Positions 1-6,996 are shown, counted from the stretch's first letter. The stretch: DNA of 8,191 bases from an uncultured Hyphomicrobiales bacterium (GCA_903891395.1 CAITEM010000468.1:1-8191), one strand, 5' to 3'. Notes: generated by a model not told the origin, from the letters alone. Made by a program: numbers and translations.

Positions 1-322
1 CCCAGGACCGCATGTTGCCGCCCACGATCAGGATGGCGCGCGACACCACCAGATTGACCAGCCAGCGCGGGATCGACTCGTTGACGCCGCGCGCGAGGTA
101 GATCGACTCGATCAGCGCCTTGTCGGCCAGCGGGTCGAGTTAGGCGCCGAGTTCCGTGGTCATGCCAAAGCGCTTGGCCAGGAAGCCGTCCACCGCGTCG
201 CTGACACCCGCGACCACGAACAGAACGAAGGCGATCCACATCGCGCCGGGATACGCGATCGCCCAGACCACGATCGGCACCAGCAGAATACGCCCCAGCG
301 TAATGAGGTTTGGAATACTCAA
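1..322 (-). pseudogene. CDP-alcohol phosphatidyltransferase, interrupted by an in-frame stop; 3' end beyond window
   Basis: Enzymes of this membrane family move a phosphatidyl group from CDP-diacylglycerol to an alcohol such as glycerol phosphate. Reading from the likely TTG start at 322-320 gives a typical N-terminus (SIPNLITLGR), two hydrophobic stretches, and the family motif D-x2-D-G-x2-A-K-x8-G-x3-D-x3-D. A TAA codon at 142-140 lies between the G and the third D of that motif. The frame then resumes with LDPLADKAL and stays open to the left edge, 46 codons later, so the reading frame itself is kept. I chose TTG because the family normally begins just before IPNLIT; an in-frame ATG at 499 would add 59 residues made partly of a palindromic repeat and is unlikely. 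After the stop, charged or polar residues (E72, R78, N90, R105, counted from TTG) occur where hydrophobic ones are expected, and A96 replaces the usual Asp of S-R-D. This is either a decaying gene or poor sequence. The family is clear; the inactive status is inferred. Confidence 0.72.
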
Positions 323-454
323 GGCAATCCCGGCTTGCAGGCCCGTCCCGGCCGGGCTGGCCGGATGCGAACCATCCCTAACGGCGGAGTATAACGGCGG
401 CCGGACCATTGCGCGAATTTCGATTTCTCCGTAAGACCCGACATAATTGGGCTT

Positions 455-503
455 GCGCATGATCTTGTCCGAAAACCGGGTCCCACTTTTCGGGATCATG
501 CGC
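455..503. repeat. Palindromic intergenic repeat, Bradyrhizobiaceae type
   Basis: Perfect 10-bp arms GCGCATGATC (455-464) and GATCATGCGC (494-503) enclose a second pair, CCGAAAA (469-475) and TTTTCGG (487-493). TTGT bulges on the left side and the loop is an 11-nt C/G-rich segment (476-486). The whole element can fold into one long hairpin. The arrangement, including the CCGAAAACCGG core and CCACTTTTCGG half, matches a palindrome I recall as dispersed in many copies between genes of Bradyrhizobium, Rhodopseudomonas and Nitrobacter. It lies between the divergent phosphatidyltransferase gene and purM, ending 13 nt before the chosen purM start. The structure is seen directly; the repeat-family identity is from memory. 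Confidence 0.8.
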
Positions 504-516
504 TATGAGGACCATC

Positions 517-1590
517 ATGGCAGAAAAAGAGCGCGGTCTGACATACGCGCAAGCCGGCGTGGACATCGATGCCGGCAACCGGATGGTGGACCTGATCAAG
601 CCTTTGGTCCGCGCCACCGCGCGGCCGGGCGCCGATGCCGAAATCGGCGGTTTTGGCGGCCTGTTCGACCTCAAACGGGCGGGCTTCAAGGATCCTGTGC
701 TGGTCGCCGCCAATGACGGCGTCGGCACCAAGGTCAAGATCGCCATCGAGACCGGCCGCCACGACACCATCGGCATCGACCTCGTCGCCATGTCGGTCAA
801 CGATCTCGTCGTGCAGGGCGCCGAACCTTTATTTTTTCTCGACTACTACGCATGTGGAAAACTCGAGCCGGAAGTCGGCGCTGCCGTGGTCGCCGGCATT
901 TCGATCGGCTGTCGCGAAGCGGGCTGTGCGTTGATCGGCGGCGAGACCGCGGAAATGCCCGGCCTCTACGCCGGCGATGACTACGACCTCGCCGGCTTCG
1001 CCGTCGGCGCGGTCGAGCGCGGCGAAGTCCTGCCGCGCGGTGATATCGCGGAAGGCGACATCATTCTCGGCCTCGCCTCCTCGGGCGTGCACTCGAACGG
1101 ATTTTCGCTGGTGCGCAAGGTCGTCGCGAAAACCGGCCTGGCCTGGACCGTTCCCGCGCCCTTCGCGCCGGGGCAGACGCTCGGCGACGCCATCCTCGCG
1201 CCGACGCGCATCTACGTGAAATCCTGCCTCGCCGCGATCCGTGAAACGAAAGCGGTGAAGGGCTTTGCCCACATCACCGGCGGCGGATTTCCCGACAACA
1301 TTCCGCGCGTGCTGCCGAAAGGCCTCGGCGCGCGCATCGATCTGACGAAGGTCGTCGTGCCGCCGGTGTTCAAGTGGCTGGCGGCCGAGGGCGGCATCGC
1401 GCAAAACGAAATGCTGCGCACCTTCAACTGCGGCATCGGCATGATCGTCGTCGTCGCGCCGAAGGATGCCAGCGCGGTTGCCGACGCATTCACGCGCAGC
1501 GGCGAGAAAGTCTCGACACTCGGCAGCGTCATTCGCGCCGCCGACGAGCCGCGCGTAGTCTATGACGGCACCCTTGATCTGGCGGGCTGA
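517..1590 (+). CDS. purM: Phosphoribosylformylglycinamidine cyclo-ligase (AIR synthetase)
   Basis: Step five of de novo purine synthesis: ATP-dependent ring closure of formylglycinamidine ribonucleotide to aminoimidazole ribonucleotide, in the cytoplasm. The 357-residue product has the expected length and the AIR-synthase signatures in order: DAGNRMVDLIK (about 18-28), GFGGLFDL (45-52), NDGVGTK (66-72, phosphate binding), GIDLVAMSVNDLVVQGAEPLFFLDY (86-110), GGETAEMPG (141-149), LASSGVHSNGFSL (186-198) and HITGGGFPDNIPR (252-264). I chose ATG at 517 because GAGG at 507-510 sits 6 nt upstream. An ATG at 505 would add four residues but abuts the palindrome and has no ribosome binding site. purN follows after 3 nt, so the two are almost certainly co-transcribed. 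A weak sigma-70-like pair, TTGCGC (409-414) and TAAGAC (432-437) with 17 nt between, could serve as promoter but is not convincing. If transcription starts there, the palindrome lies in the 5' leader. Confidence 0.97.
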   Translation: MAEKERGLTYAQAGVDIDAGNRMVDLIKPLVRATARPGADAEIGGFGGLFDLKRAGFKDPVLVAANDGVGTKVKIAIETGRHDTIGIDLVAMSVNDLVVQGAEPLFFLDYYACGKLEPEVGAAVVAGISIGCREAGCALIGGETAEMPGLYAGDDYDLAGFAVGAVERGEVLPRGDIAEGDIILGLASSGVHSNGFSLVRKVVAKTGLAWTVPAPFAPGQTLGDAILAPTRIYVKSCLAAIRETKAVKGFAHITGGGFPDNIPRVLPKGLGARIDLTKVVVPPVFKWLAAEGGIAQNEMLRTFNCGIGMIVVVAPKDASAVADAFTRSGEKVSTLGSVIRAADEPRVVYDGTLDLAG

Positions 1591-1593
1591 GCG

Positions 1594-2241
1594 ATGAGCC
1601 GCAAGCGCGTCGCCGTTCTGATTTCCGGCCGCGGCTCCAACATGGCGGCGCTGATCGAGGCCGCGAAGGACAAAAGCTTCCCTGCCGAAATCGTTCTGGT
1701 GCTGTCGAACCGGCCCGACGCCGGCGGCCTCGACACCGCGAAGGCCAATGCCCTCGCCACCGAGATCGTCGACCACACCAAATACGGTAAAGACCGCGCC
1801 GCGTTCGAGAGCGCGCTGCAAGCGGCGCTGGTCAAGCATCGCATCGAGATCGTCTGCCTCGCCGGCTTCATGCGGCTTTTGACGGCGGACTTCGTCAATC
1901 AGTGGCCGGAACGGATGATCAATATCCACCCTGCTCTGTTACCGGCGTTCAAGGGTCTCGACACGCATCAACGCGCGCTCGACGCCGGCGCGAAGGTACA
2001 TGGCGCGACGGTACATTTCGTCGTGCCAGAAATGGATGCCGGACCGATCATCGCCCAGGCTGCGGTGGCGGTGCGTCCCGACGATACCGAGCAGACGCTC
2101 GCCGCGCGCGTGCTGGCGGTCGAACACCGCCTCTATCCGCTGGCGCTGAAGCTGGTCGCCGAAGGCCGCGTCCGCGTCGTCGACGGCCACAGCCTGATCG
2201 ACGGCGCTCCGGTGGCCGACTCTGTGGCCCTATCGGAATAG
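1594..2241 (+). CDS. purN: Phosphoribosylglycinamide formyltransferase (GAR transformylase)
   Basis: Transfers the formyl group of 10-formyltetrahydrofolate to glycinamide ribonucleotide, step three of purine synthesis, in the cytoplasm. The 215-residue product has the family length and fold markers: VAVLISGRGSNM at 6-17 (ribonucleotide phosphate loop), CLAGFMRLL at 88-96, and the catalytic triad N110, H112 (in NIHPALLP) and D148 (in MDAGPII), matching N106, H108 and D144 of the E. coli enzyme. The GLDTHQRAL and HGATVHFV segments are also conserved. ATG at 1594 is 3 nt after the purM stop; GGCGGG about 7 nt upstream is the only candidate ribosome binding site, so translational coupling to purM is likely. 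No convincing terminator follows. The next 98 nt hold a TTATAC at 2285-2290 without a matching -35 box, so it is unclear whether the DoxX gene is read through from here. No catalytic residue is missing. Confidence 0.97.
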   Translation: MSRKRVAVLISGRGSNMAALIEAAKDKSFPAEIVLVLSNRPDAGGLDTAKANALATEIVDHTKYGKDRAAFESALQAALVKHRIEIVCLAGFMRLLTADFVNQWPERMINIHPALLPAFKGLDTHQRALDAGAKVHGATVHFVVPEMDAGPIIAQAAVAVRPDDTEQTLAARVLAVEHRLYPLALKLVAEGRVRVVDGHSLIDGAPVADSVALSE

Positions 2242-2339
2242 TTTTCCCCAAACGTCAACGTGAATATCCAGGGTCGTTCCGGTGTTATACCTGAGACGCC
2301 ACCGGTCAGAGTGGCCGAACACAGCACGGGGATTTTATC

Positions 2340-2801
2340 ATGATGGGATTTGGCGGCGGACCGACTTTGCTTATTCCGGGCTTGGCCGGTTTTTACGCAC
2401 GCGTGGAACCGATGGTCTACACGCTGCTGCGCTTCGGCATCGGCATCATCATTTTCATTCACGGCTGGGGCAAGCTGACGGGTCCGGGCCTCGAAGGCGT
2501 CACCGGCATGTTCGGCAAAATGGGCCTCGGCGCCGCCGGCGCATTTGCCTTGGCGGCGATCTTTCTTGAAACGGTCGGCTCGCTTTGTGTCGCTATCGGC
2601 TTGTTCACGCGCTTCTTCGCGGCCGCGCTTGCCATCGAAATGTTGATCGCGCTCCTCACCGCGCACCTGCCGAAAGGCTTCTCGGTCGGCGCCGGCGGTT
2701 ACGAATACGTCCTGCTGCTCGGCCTGGTGTTTTTTGCCATCGCACTGCGCGGCGGCGGTGTCTACTCCGTCGATCAGAAGCTGATCGGCAAGGAGCTCTA
2801 G
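2340..2801 (+). CDS. DoxX family membrane protein
   Basis: A 153-residue inner-membrane protein of the DoxX family. Members are small four-helix proteins, some linked to quinone-type or thiol redox chemistry, but the function of most is unsettled and none can be assigned here. Predicted helices lie at about 24-43, 67-88, 91-109 and 120-137. Family marks include the LRFGIGIIIFIHGWGKL segment at the end of helix 1, the glutamate E77 in the LETVG segment of helix 2, GLFTRF before helix 3, and GGGVYSVDQ at the C-terminus. Two ATG codons are adjacent (2340 and 2343); ACGGGGA about 7 nt upstream fits either. The gene is 98 nt downstream of purN on the same strand and ends just before an inverted repeat and a strong terminator. 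Family is fairly certain, function unknown. Confidence 0.88.
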   Translation: MMGFGGGPTLLIPGLAGFYARVEPMVYTLLRFGIGIIIFIHGWGKLTGPGLEGVTGMFGKMGLGAAGAFALAAIFLETVGSLCVAIGLFTRFFAAALAIEMLIALLTAHLPKGFSVGAGGYEYVLLLGLVFFAIALRGGGVYSVDQKLIGKEL

Positions 2802-2803
2802 CG

Positions 2804-2828
2804 TTTCGAACAAACGGTTTGCTCGAAC
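2804..2828. repeat. Imperfect inverted repeat after the DoxX gene
   Basis: TTCGAACAAAC (2805-2815) faces GTTTGCTCGAA (2817-2827), 10 of 11 positions complementary with a single A-C mismatch. In RNA it would form a hairpin directly after the stop codon and just before the intrinsic terminator. It could act as an extra 3'-end stabilising structure. No T-run follows it, so it is not a terminator by itself. Confidence 0.5.
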
Positions 2829-2831
2829 CAG

Positions 2832-2868
2832 CCCGCTCGCGGATCGCTCCGCGGGCGGGTTTTCTTTT
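2832..2868 (+). terminator. Rho-independent terminator of the purMN-DoxX stretch
   Basis: Stem CCCGC-T-CGCGG (2832-2842) pairs with CCGCG-G-GCGGG (2849-2859): 11 pairs including one G-T wobble, with a 6-nt loop ATCGCT, followed by TTTTCTTTT (2860-2868). This is a textbook intrinsic terminator on the plus strand, 30 nt after the DoxX stop. It separates that gene from the 659-residue membrane protein gene, which therefore needs its own promoter. Confidence 0.92.
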
Positions 2869-2907
2869 GCGTTTATTACAATCTATAGTAGCATGACGGC
2901 GACGTAA

Positions 2908-4887
2908 ATGCATGTTTGGGGGCGTGCGATGGGCGGCCGTAATCACGTAAAGAGCTTCGCTAGGTTCGCGATGGCTCTGCTGGCATTGAGTGCATGCGCG
3001 GCGGCGGCTTCAGCGCAGTCGTCCCCCACTGCGGCGGCCTCGACGACAACCGCGAATGCGGCGGCGCAGGATGAGAACAAAGATCAACCCAGTCCCTGCG
3101 AAATAGCGCCCGCGCAAAAGACTGCCAAGCAACTGTCCCTGGCGCCACATTCGATCCAGCCGCAAAAGAATTGGCAGCGCCAAGGCAAGAACATCGACAT
3201 CACGATCACCGGCGTGACGGCTCCCGCCAATCCGCGAGTCGTCGCTTGCTTCCGCTGGGCGCTAAGTGAACCGAATGCACCTGACGCCAAACAATACATG
3301 AAATTCGTCAAAACGGCCTTCGTGCCAGCCACCGCCGATACCAAGACCAATACGCTGACCGCGTCGATCACCGTCCCGCTCATGATCGCGCCGCCGAAGT
3401 CCCCGGCGGTCGCAAAGCCCGGCGAATCGGTCGGTGTCTACAGCCGCAACGACACCTACGCGAACGCGGACGTCCGCGTTTATCTCTATGGCAGCGGCGA
3501 CACACCCGTCTTGGTGCTGAATGCACCGATCGGCGTGGTCGCGGCCGATAATTACTGCGACATACCCGGTCAGGAAACCACGACCAGCGCCGGCATTGGC
3601 CGGATCGATCGGCACAAAAACTGGCAGCCGATCGGCGGCGTCTTCTACTTCTCGATCGAGAGCCAGAAGGTCATCCCGCAGGATGCGCTGGTCAAAGTCT
3701 GCTTCCGCTGGAAGCTCGCTGCCAAAGGCGGCGATCCCGGCCCTTACCTCGACAGTCCGCCACCGCAACTTGTCGATAGCAAGCCGCGCAGCGTCCAGAT
3801 TGCGGCGACCGTTCCCGATATAGCCGACAGGCCGTCATGGTTTTCCTCAGGAACGTCCAACGCCGGGGACACCAAACGCGTCATCGACTTCGCCGTATTG
3901 GGCGTCGCCGTGCCACGCGCGGACGCGCGAATCCTGATTTTCGACACCGACAGCTCGCCGATTGTCGACGTCATCACCACCGTCGGCATCACCCAGTTCT
4001 GGTTCGCGGGCCTCTTGGTGATCGCCGTGATGGGCCTCATCATCTGGCTGCTATGGTGGGTTTGCAGCTTCCGGCTCTCGGAGATTTCCCACACCAAGCC
4101 GGTGCTGTGCCTGATCTCGACGCGGCGGGGCTTTGCGAGCCTGTCCCAGTTCCAGATCGTGCTGTGGACGTTCGTCGTACTCGCGTCCGTGATCTACGTC
4201 ATCGCTCTGTCGGGCGACCTGATCGACATCACCACGGGCACGCTCGTGCTGCTCGGCATTTCCGGCACCGCCACGGTCGTCGCCAAGGCCAAAAGCGAGA
4301 GCGACGACCAGAAGCCGGCAACGGTACCCGATCCGATTGCGGCTGCCGAAGACGCCAGTATTGCGCAATACGAAGCGGATCAGATGGCCAAACAGGTTCA
4401 AAGCGCGACCGACGAGGACGATCGCGCCAACCGGCAGTCGATGGCCGACGAGGCCGCTGCAAAAGCCGCGGCGGCGCAAGCAACCGTCGCGCTCGCCGAA
4501 TCGATCGCGACGGCGGTACGGGCGCGCAGCGCGGTCGCGACGGCGTCCGACGACGACGCAAAGAAGGCCGCGCAGGACGCCGCGCAAAGAGCCGACGATG
4601 ACGTGCTCGACAAGAGAAAGAAACTGGCAATCGCGTCCGGCTTTGCCGCCAAAGTCGTACGCATCCGTCACCCGAGTTGGTCCGACCTCGTGATGGAGGA
4701 ATATAAAGGCCGCGAACTCGACGTCACACGCGTGCAGATGCTCTGTTTCACCATCGTATCGGCGGTGTTCGTCCTGCTCAGCGTGTCGACGAACTACGTG
4801 ATCCCGGAGATTCCCAACGGCTATCTGATCCTGATGGGTATCAGCAACGGCGTGTACGTGACTTCGAAATTCGCCGGCAAGAACTGA
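2908..4887 (+). CDS. Uncharacterised multi-domain membrane protein with two internal duplications
   Basis: I do not recognise this 659-residue protein. Order, numbered from ATG 2908: a signal sequence (hydrophobic core 20-34) with both a possible lipobox LSAC (27-30) and a signal peptidase I site ASA|Q (34-37); an Ala/Thr/Gln-rich linker (37-60); two tandem extracytoplasmic domains (about 62-211 and 215-362), each starting with C-E/D-I and carrying KNWQ and CFRW; membrane helix 364-388; hairpin one (413-459); a long cytoplasmic Ala/Asp/Lys/Gln-rich segment (about 470-585, probably coiled coil); and hairpin two (608-652). The four domain cysteines C64, C114, C217 and C265 suit one disulfide per domain. 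ATG 2929 (residue 8) has GGGGG 6 nt upstream and gives a shorter n-region; it is probably the true start, with 2908 the outer limit. TATAGT at 2884-2889 resembles a -10 box but has no good -35. The gene follows a terminator and converges on the oxidoreductase gene. Real coding is near certain; function is unknown. Confidence 0.9.
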   Translation: MHVWGRAMGGRNHVKSFARFAMALLALSACAAAASAQSSPTAAASTTTANAAAQDENKDQPSPCEIAPAQKTAKQLSLAPHSIQPQKNWQRQGKNIDITITGVTAPANPRVVACFRWALSEPNAPDAKQYMKFVKTAFVPATADTKTNTLTASITVPLMIAPPKSPAVAKPGESVGVYSRNDTYANADVRVYLYGSGDTPVLVLNAPIGVVAADNYCDIPGQETTTSAGIGRIDRHKNWQPIGGVFYFSIESQKVIPQDALVKVCFRWKLAAKGGDPGPYLDSPPPQLVDSKPRSVQIAATVPDIADRPSWFSSGTSNAGDTKRVIDFAVLGVAVPRADARILIFDTDSSPIVDVITTVGITQFWFAGLLVIAVMGLIIWLLWWVCSFRLSEISHTKPVLCLISTRRGFASLSQFQIVLWTFVVLASVIYVIALSGDLIDITTGTLVLLGISGTATVVAKAKSESDDQKPATVPDPIAAAEDASIAQYEADQMAKQVQSATDEDDRANRQSMADEAAAKAAAAQATVALAESIATAVRARSAVATASDDDAKKAAQDAAQRADDDVLDKRKKLAIASGFAAKVVRIRHPSWSDLVMEEYKGRELDVTRVQMLCFTIVSAVFVLLSVSTNYVIPEIPNGYLILMGISNGVYVTSKFAGKN

Positions 4888-4893
4888 GACTGC

Positions 4894-6996
4894 TTACGCC
4901 GCTCGTTTCACCCAGACCTTGTTGTCGTGGAACGCGGCCCCACCGTACGGCGCAATCGCGTCGGCGCCGGTCAGCGTGTTGATGCCGCAGCCGTCAGCAT
5001 ACGCCGAATTCGGCCAGATCGATTCCGCAATCAGCACGCCGCGCCGCAGCCCCTCGAACAGACGCGCGTGCAACCGCACTTCGCCGCGAACGCTGCCGAG
5101 CACCACGTAATCGCCATCGTCTATGCCTGAGGCCGCCGCATCGTCCGGGTGGATCAGTACCGTCGGGCGCTTTTCCTGCGCCAGCGAGGTCGGTGTTTCA
5201 TTGAACGTCGAATTAAGAAAGCCGCGCGCCGGCGACGTCGCCAGACGGAATGGGAATTTGTCGTCGGCCTGCTCGATCGACGTCCAGTGATCCGGCAGGC
5301 CGGGCATTTCTTCGACCGGGCCGCTTTGATACGGACTGCGGAACGGTACCGTCGGCCAGTCCGGCTTGAAGCGGAATTTGCCGTCGGGCCAGGCAAAGCC
5401 GTCGAGGTAGTGCGCCTTTTCGAAAGGCGGCTGACAATCGAGCCAGCGGCTGGCTTCGAGTTCTTCGAGCGTGCCGCGCTTGGACACGCGCAGCATCTGG
5501 TCGATCAGTTCGCGCGGCGTCATGTCGAAACCGGCGTGTTCGGCGCCGAGCCGCTTCGCCAGCGCGGCAATCACGTCGTGGTTATTGCGGCATTCGCCCG
5601 GTGGCTCGACCAGCTTCGGGCCGAGGATGATGTATTGATGACCGCCGCCACGGTAGACGTCGTCGTGCTCGAGAAACGTCGTCGCCGGCAGCACGATGTC
5701 GGCCATCTTCGCCGTTTCGGTCATGAACTGCTCGTGCACGCAGGTGAACAAATCGTCGCGGGCAAAGCCTTGCTTGACCTTGTTCTGATCGGGCGCGACC
5801 GACACCGGATTGGTGTTCTGGATGATCATCGCTGTCACCGGCCCGCCGCCCTGCAAGGCCTCGGCATCACCCGTCAGCACCGCGCCGATGCGCGACTGAT
5901 CGAGCATGCGCACCGACCGGTCGTGACGGTCGAGGCCTTCGATGACTGTTTTGTCGAGCCTGTAGATATCGGCATTGTTGTGAAACGCACCGCCACCTTC
6001 GTATTGCCACGCGCCGGTCACCGCCGGGATACAGCTCGCCGCGTGCATGTTGGCAGCGCCGTTGCGTGAGCGGGCAAATCCGTAGCCGAGGCGGAAGAAT
6101 GCCCGCTTGGTGTCACCGATCAATCTGGCGAAGGCTTCGATGGTCTCGACCGGCGTGCCGGTAATGGCCGACGCCCAGACCGGATCGCGCGTGCGCAGAT
6201 GCGCTTCGAGCGCACGTGGATGATCGGTGTATGTGTCGAGGTAGTCCCAATCGGCTCTGCCGTCACGAAACAGGCAATGCATCACCGCGCAGGCCAGCGC
6301 GCCGTCGGTACCCGGCTTCACCAGCACCGCGAGATCCGCCTGCGCCATGGTGCCGTTCATGTAGATATCGACGGCTGCGATCTTGGCGCCGCGCTCTTTG
6401 CGCGCCCGGATCGCGTGGGTCATGACATTGACCTGGGTGTTGACCGCATTGGTGCCCCAGATCACCACCAGATCCGACTTCGCCATTTCGCGCGGATCGA
6501 CGCCGGCGATCTTGCCGGTGCCCGCGGCGAAGCCGGCATAGGCCGGATTGACGCAAATGGTGGAATGGAAGCCGGAGTATTTCTTGACGTGGCGCAGGCG
6601 GTGAATGCCATCGCGCATCACCAGCCCCATCGTGCCGGCGTAGTAGTAAGGCCACACCGCCTCTGCGCCGTGACGCTGCTCGGCTCTCAAGAAGTTCTCG
6701 GCAACCAGATCGAGCGCGTCGTCCCAGGAGATCGGCGCGAATTCGCCGGAGCCTTTAGGCCCGAAGCGCCGCAGCGGATGCATCAGGCGATCGGCATGAT
6801 GTTCGCGCTCGGCATAACGGGCGACTTTGGCGCAGATCACCCCGGCGGTGTAATCGTTGTCGCGCGAACCATGGACACGGCCAATGGTACCGTCCGCGAG
6901 CAACTCGACGTCGAGCGCGCAGGTCGATGGACAGTCATGCGGACAGGCGGAGTGCCCGATCCGTTTCGCCGTGTTGAGCCTGACGGTCTGATTCAT
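4894..6996 (-). CDS. Molybdopterin oxidoreductase with N-terminal [4Fe-4S] site, cytoplasmic, substrate unknown
   Basis: A 700-residue member of the DMSO reductase/formate dehydrogenase superfamily, binding a bis-pterin molybdenum or tungsten cofactor. C18, C22, C26 and C54 (CPHDCPSTC...VICAK) form a C-x3-C-x3-C-x27-C iron-sulfur site. Pterin-binding segments include DLVVIWGTNAVNTQ (175-188), the NTNPV region (394-398) and MADIVLPATTFLEHDD (431-446). The C-terminal pterin-binding domain begins near 585 (ATSPARGFLNST) and ends near YGGAAFHDN. C148 in HSTICVNP is a candidate metal ligand, by position only. There is no twin-arginine or other signal peptide, so it acts in the cytoplasm. No electron-transfer or quinone-linked partner gene adjoins it. 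The type resembles the uncharacterised MopB_3 group as I recall it; the substrate cannot be read from sequence. ATG 6996 lacks a ribosome binding site, and a TATAGT at 7011-7006 may make the message nearly leaderless. The stop is 6 nt from that of the opposing gene. Confidence 0.93.
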   Translation of the reverse strand: MNQTVRLNTAKRIGHSACPHDCPSTCALDVELLADGTIGRVHGSRDNDYTAGVICAKVARYAEREHHADRLMHPLRRFGPKGSGEFAPISWDDALDLVAENFLRAEQRHGAEAVWPYYYAGTMGLVMRDGIHRLRHVKKYSGFHSTICVNPAYAGFAAGTGKIAGVDPREMAKSDLVVIWGTNAVNTQVNVMTHAIRARKERGAKIAAVDIYMNGTMAQADLAVLVKPGTDGALACAVMHCLFRDGRADWDYLDTYTDHPRALEAHLRTRDPVWASAITGTPVETIEAFARLIGDTKRAFFRLGYGFARSRNGAANMHAASCIPAVTGAWQYEGGGAFHNNADIYRLDKTVIEGLDRHDRSVRMLDQSRIGAVLTGDAEALQGGGPVTAMIIQNTNPVSVAPDQNKVKQGFARDDLFTCVHEQFMTETAKMADIVLPATTFLEHDDVYRGGGHQYIILGPKLVEPPGECRNNHDVIAALAKRLGAEHAGFDMTPRELIDQMLRVSKRGTLEELEASRWLDCQPPFEKAHYLDGFAWPDGKFRFKPDWPTVPFRSPYQSGPVEEMPGLPDHWTSIEQADDKFPFRLATSPARGFLNSTFNETPTSLAQEKRPTVLIHPDDAAASGIDDGDYVVLGSVRGEVRLHARLFEGLRRGVLIAESIWPNSAYADGCGINTLTGADAIAPYGGAAFHDNKVWVKRAA

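Noticed and set aside
323..499. Upstream extension of the phosphatidyltransferase frame to ATG 499
   Set aside because: The extension begins inside the palindromic repeat, and the family N-terminus starts at the TTG at 322.
829..1929. Open frame of 366 codons on the minus strand across purM and purN
   Set aside because: It is antisense to two unmistakable genes with catalytic motifs; the long frame comes from high GC and lacks recognisable domains.
2251..2280. GGAAC...CGTT pair on the minus strand resembling an EcfG stress-sigma promoter
   Set aside because: Spacing is 15 nt instead of 16-17 and it points back into purN, away from the DoxX gene.
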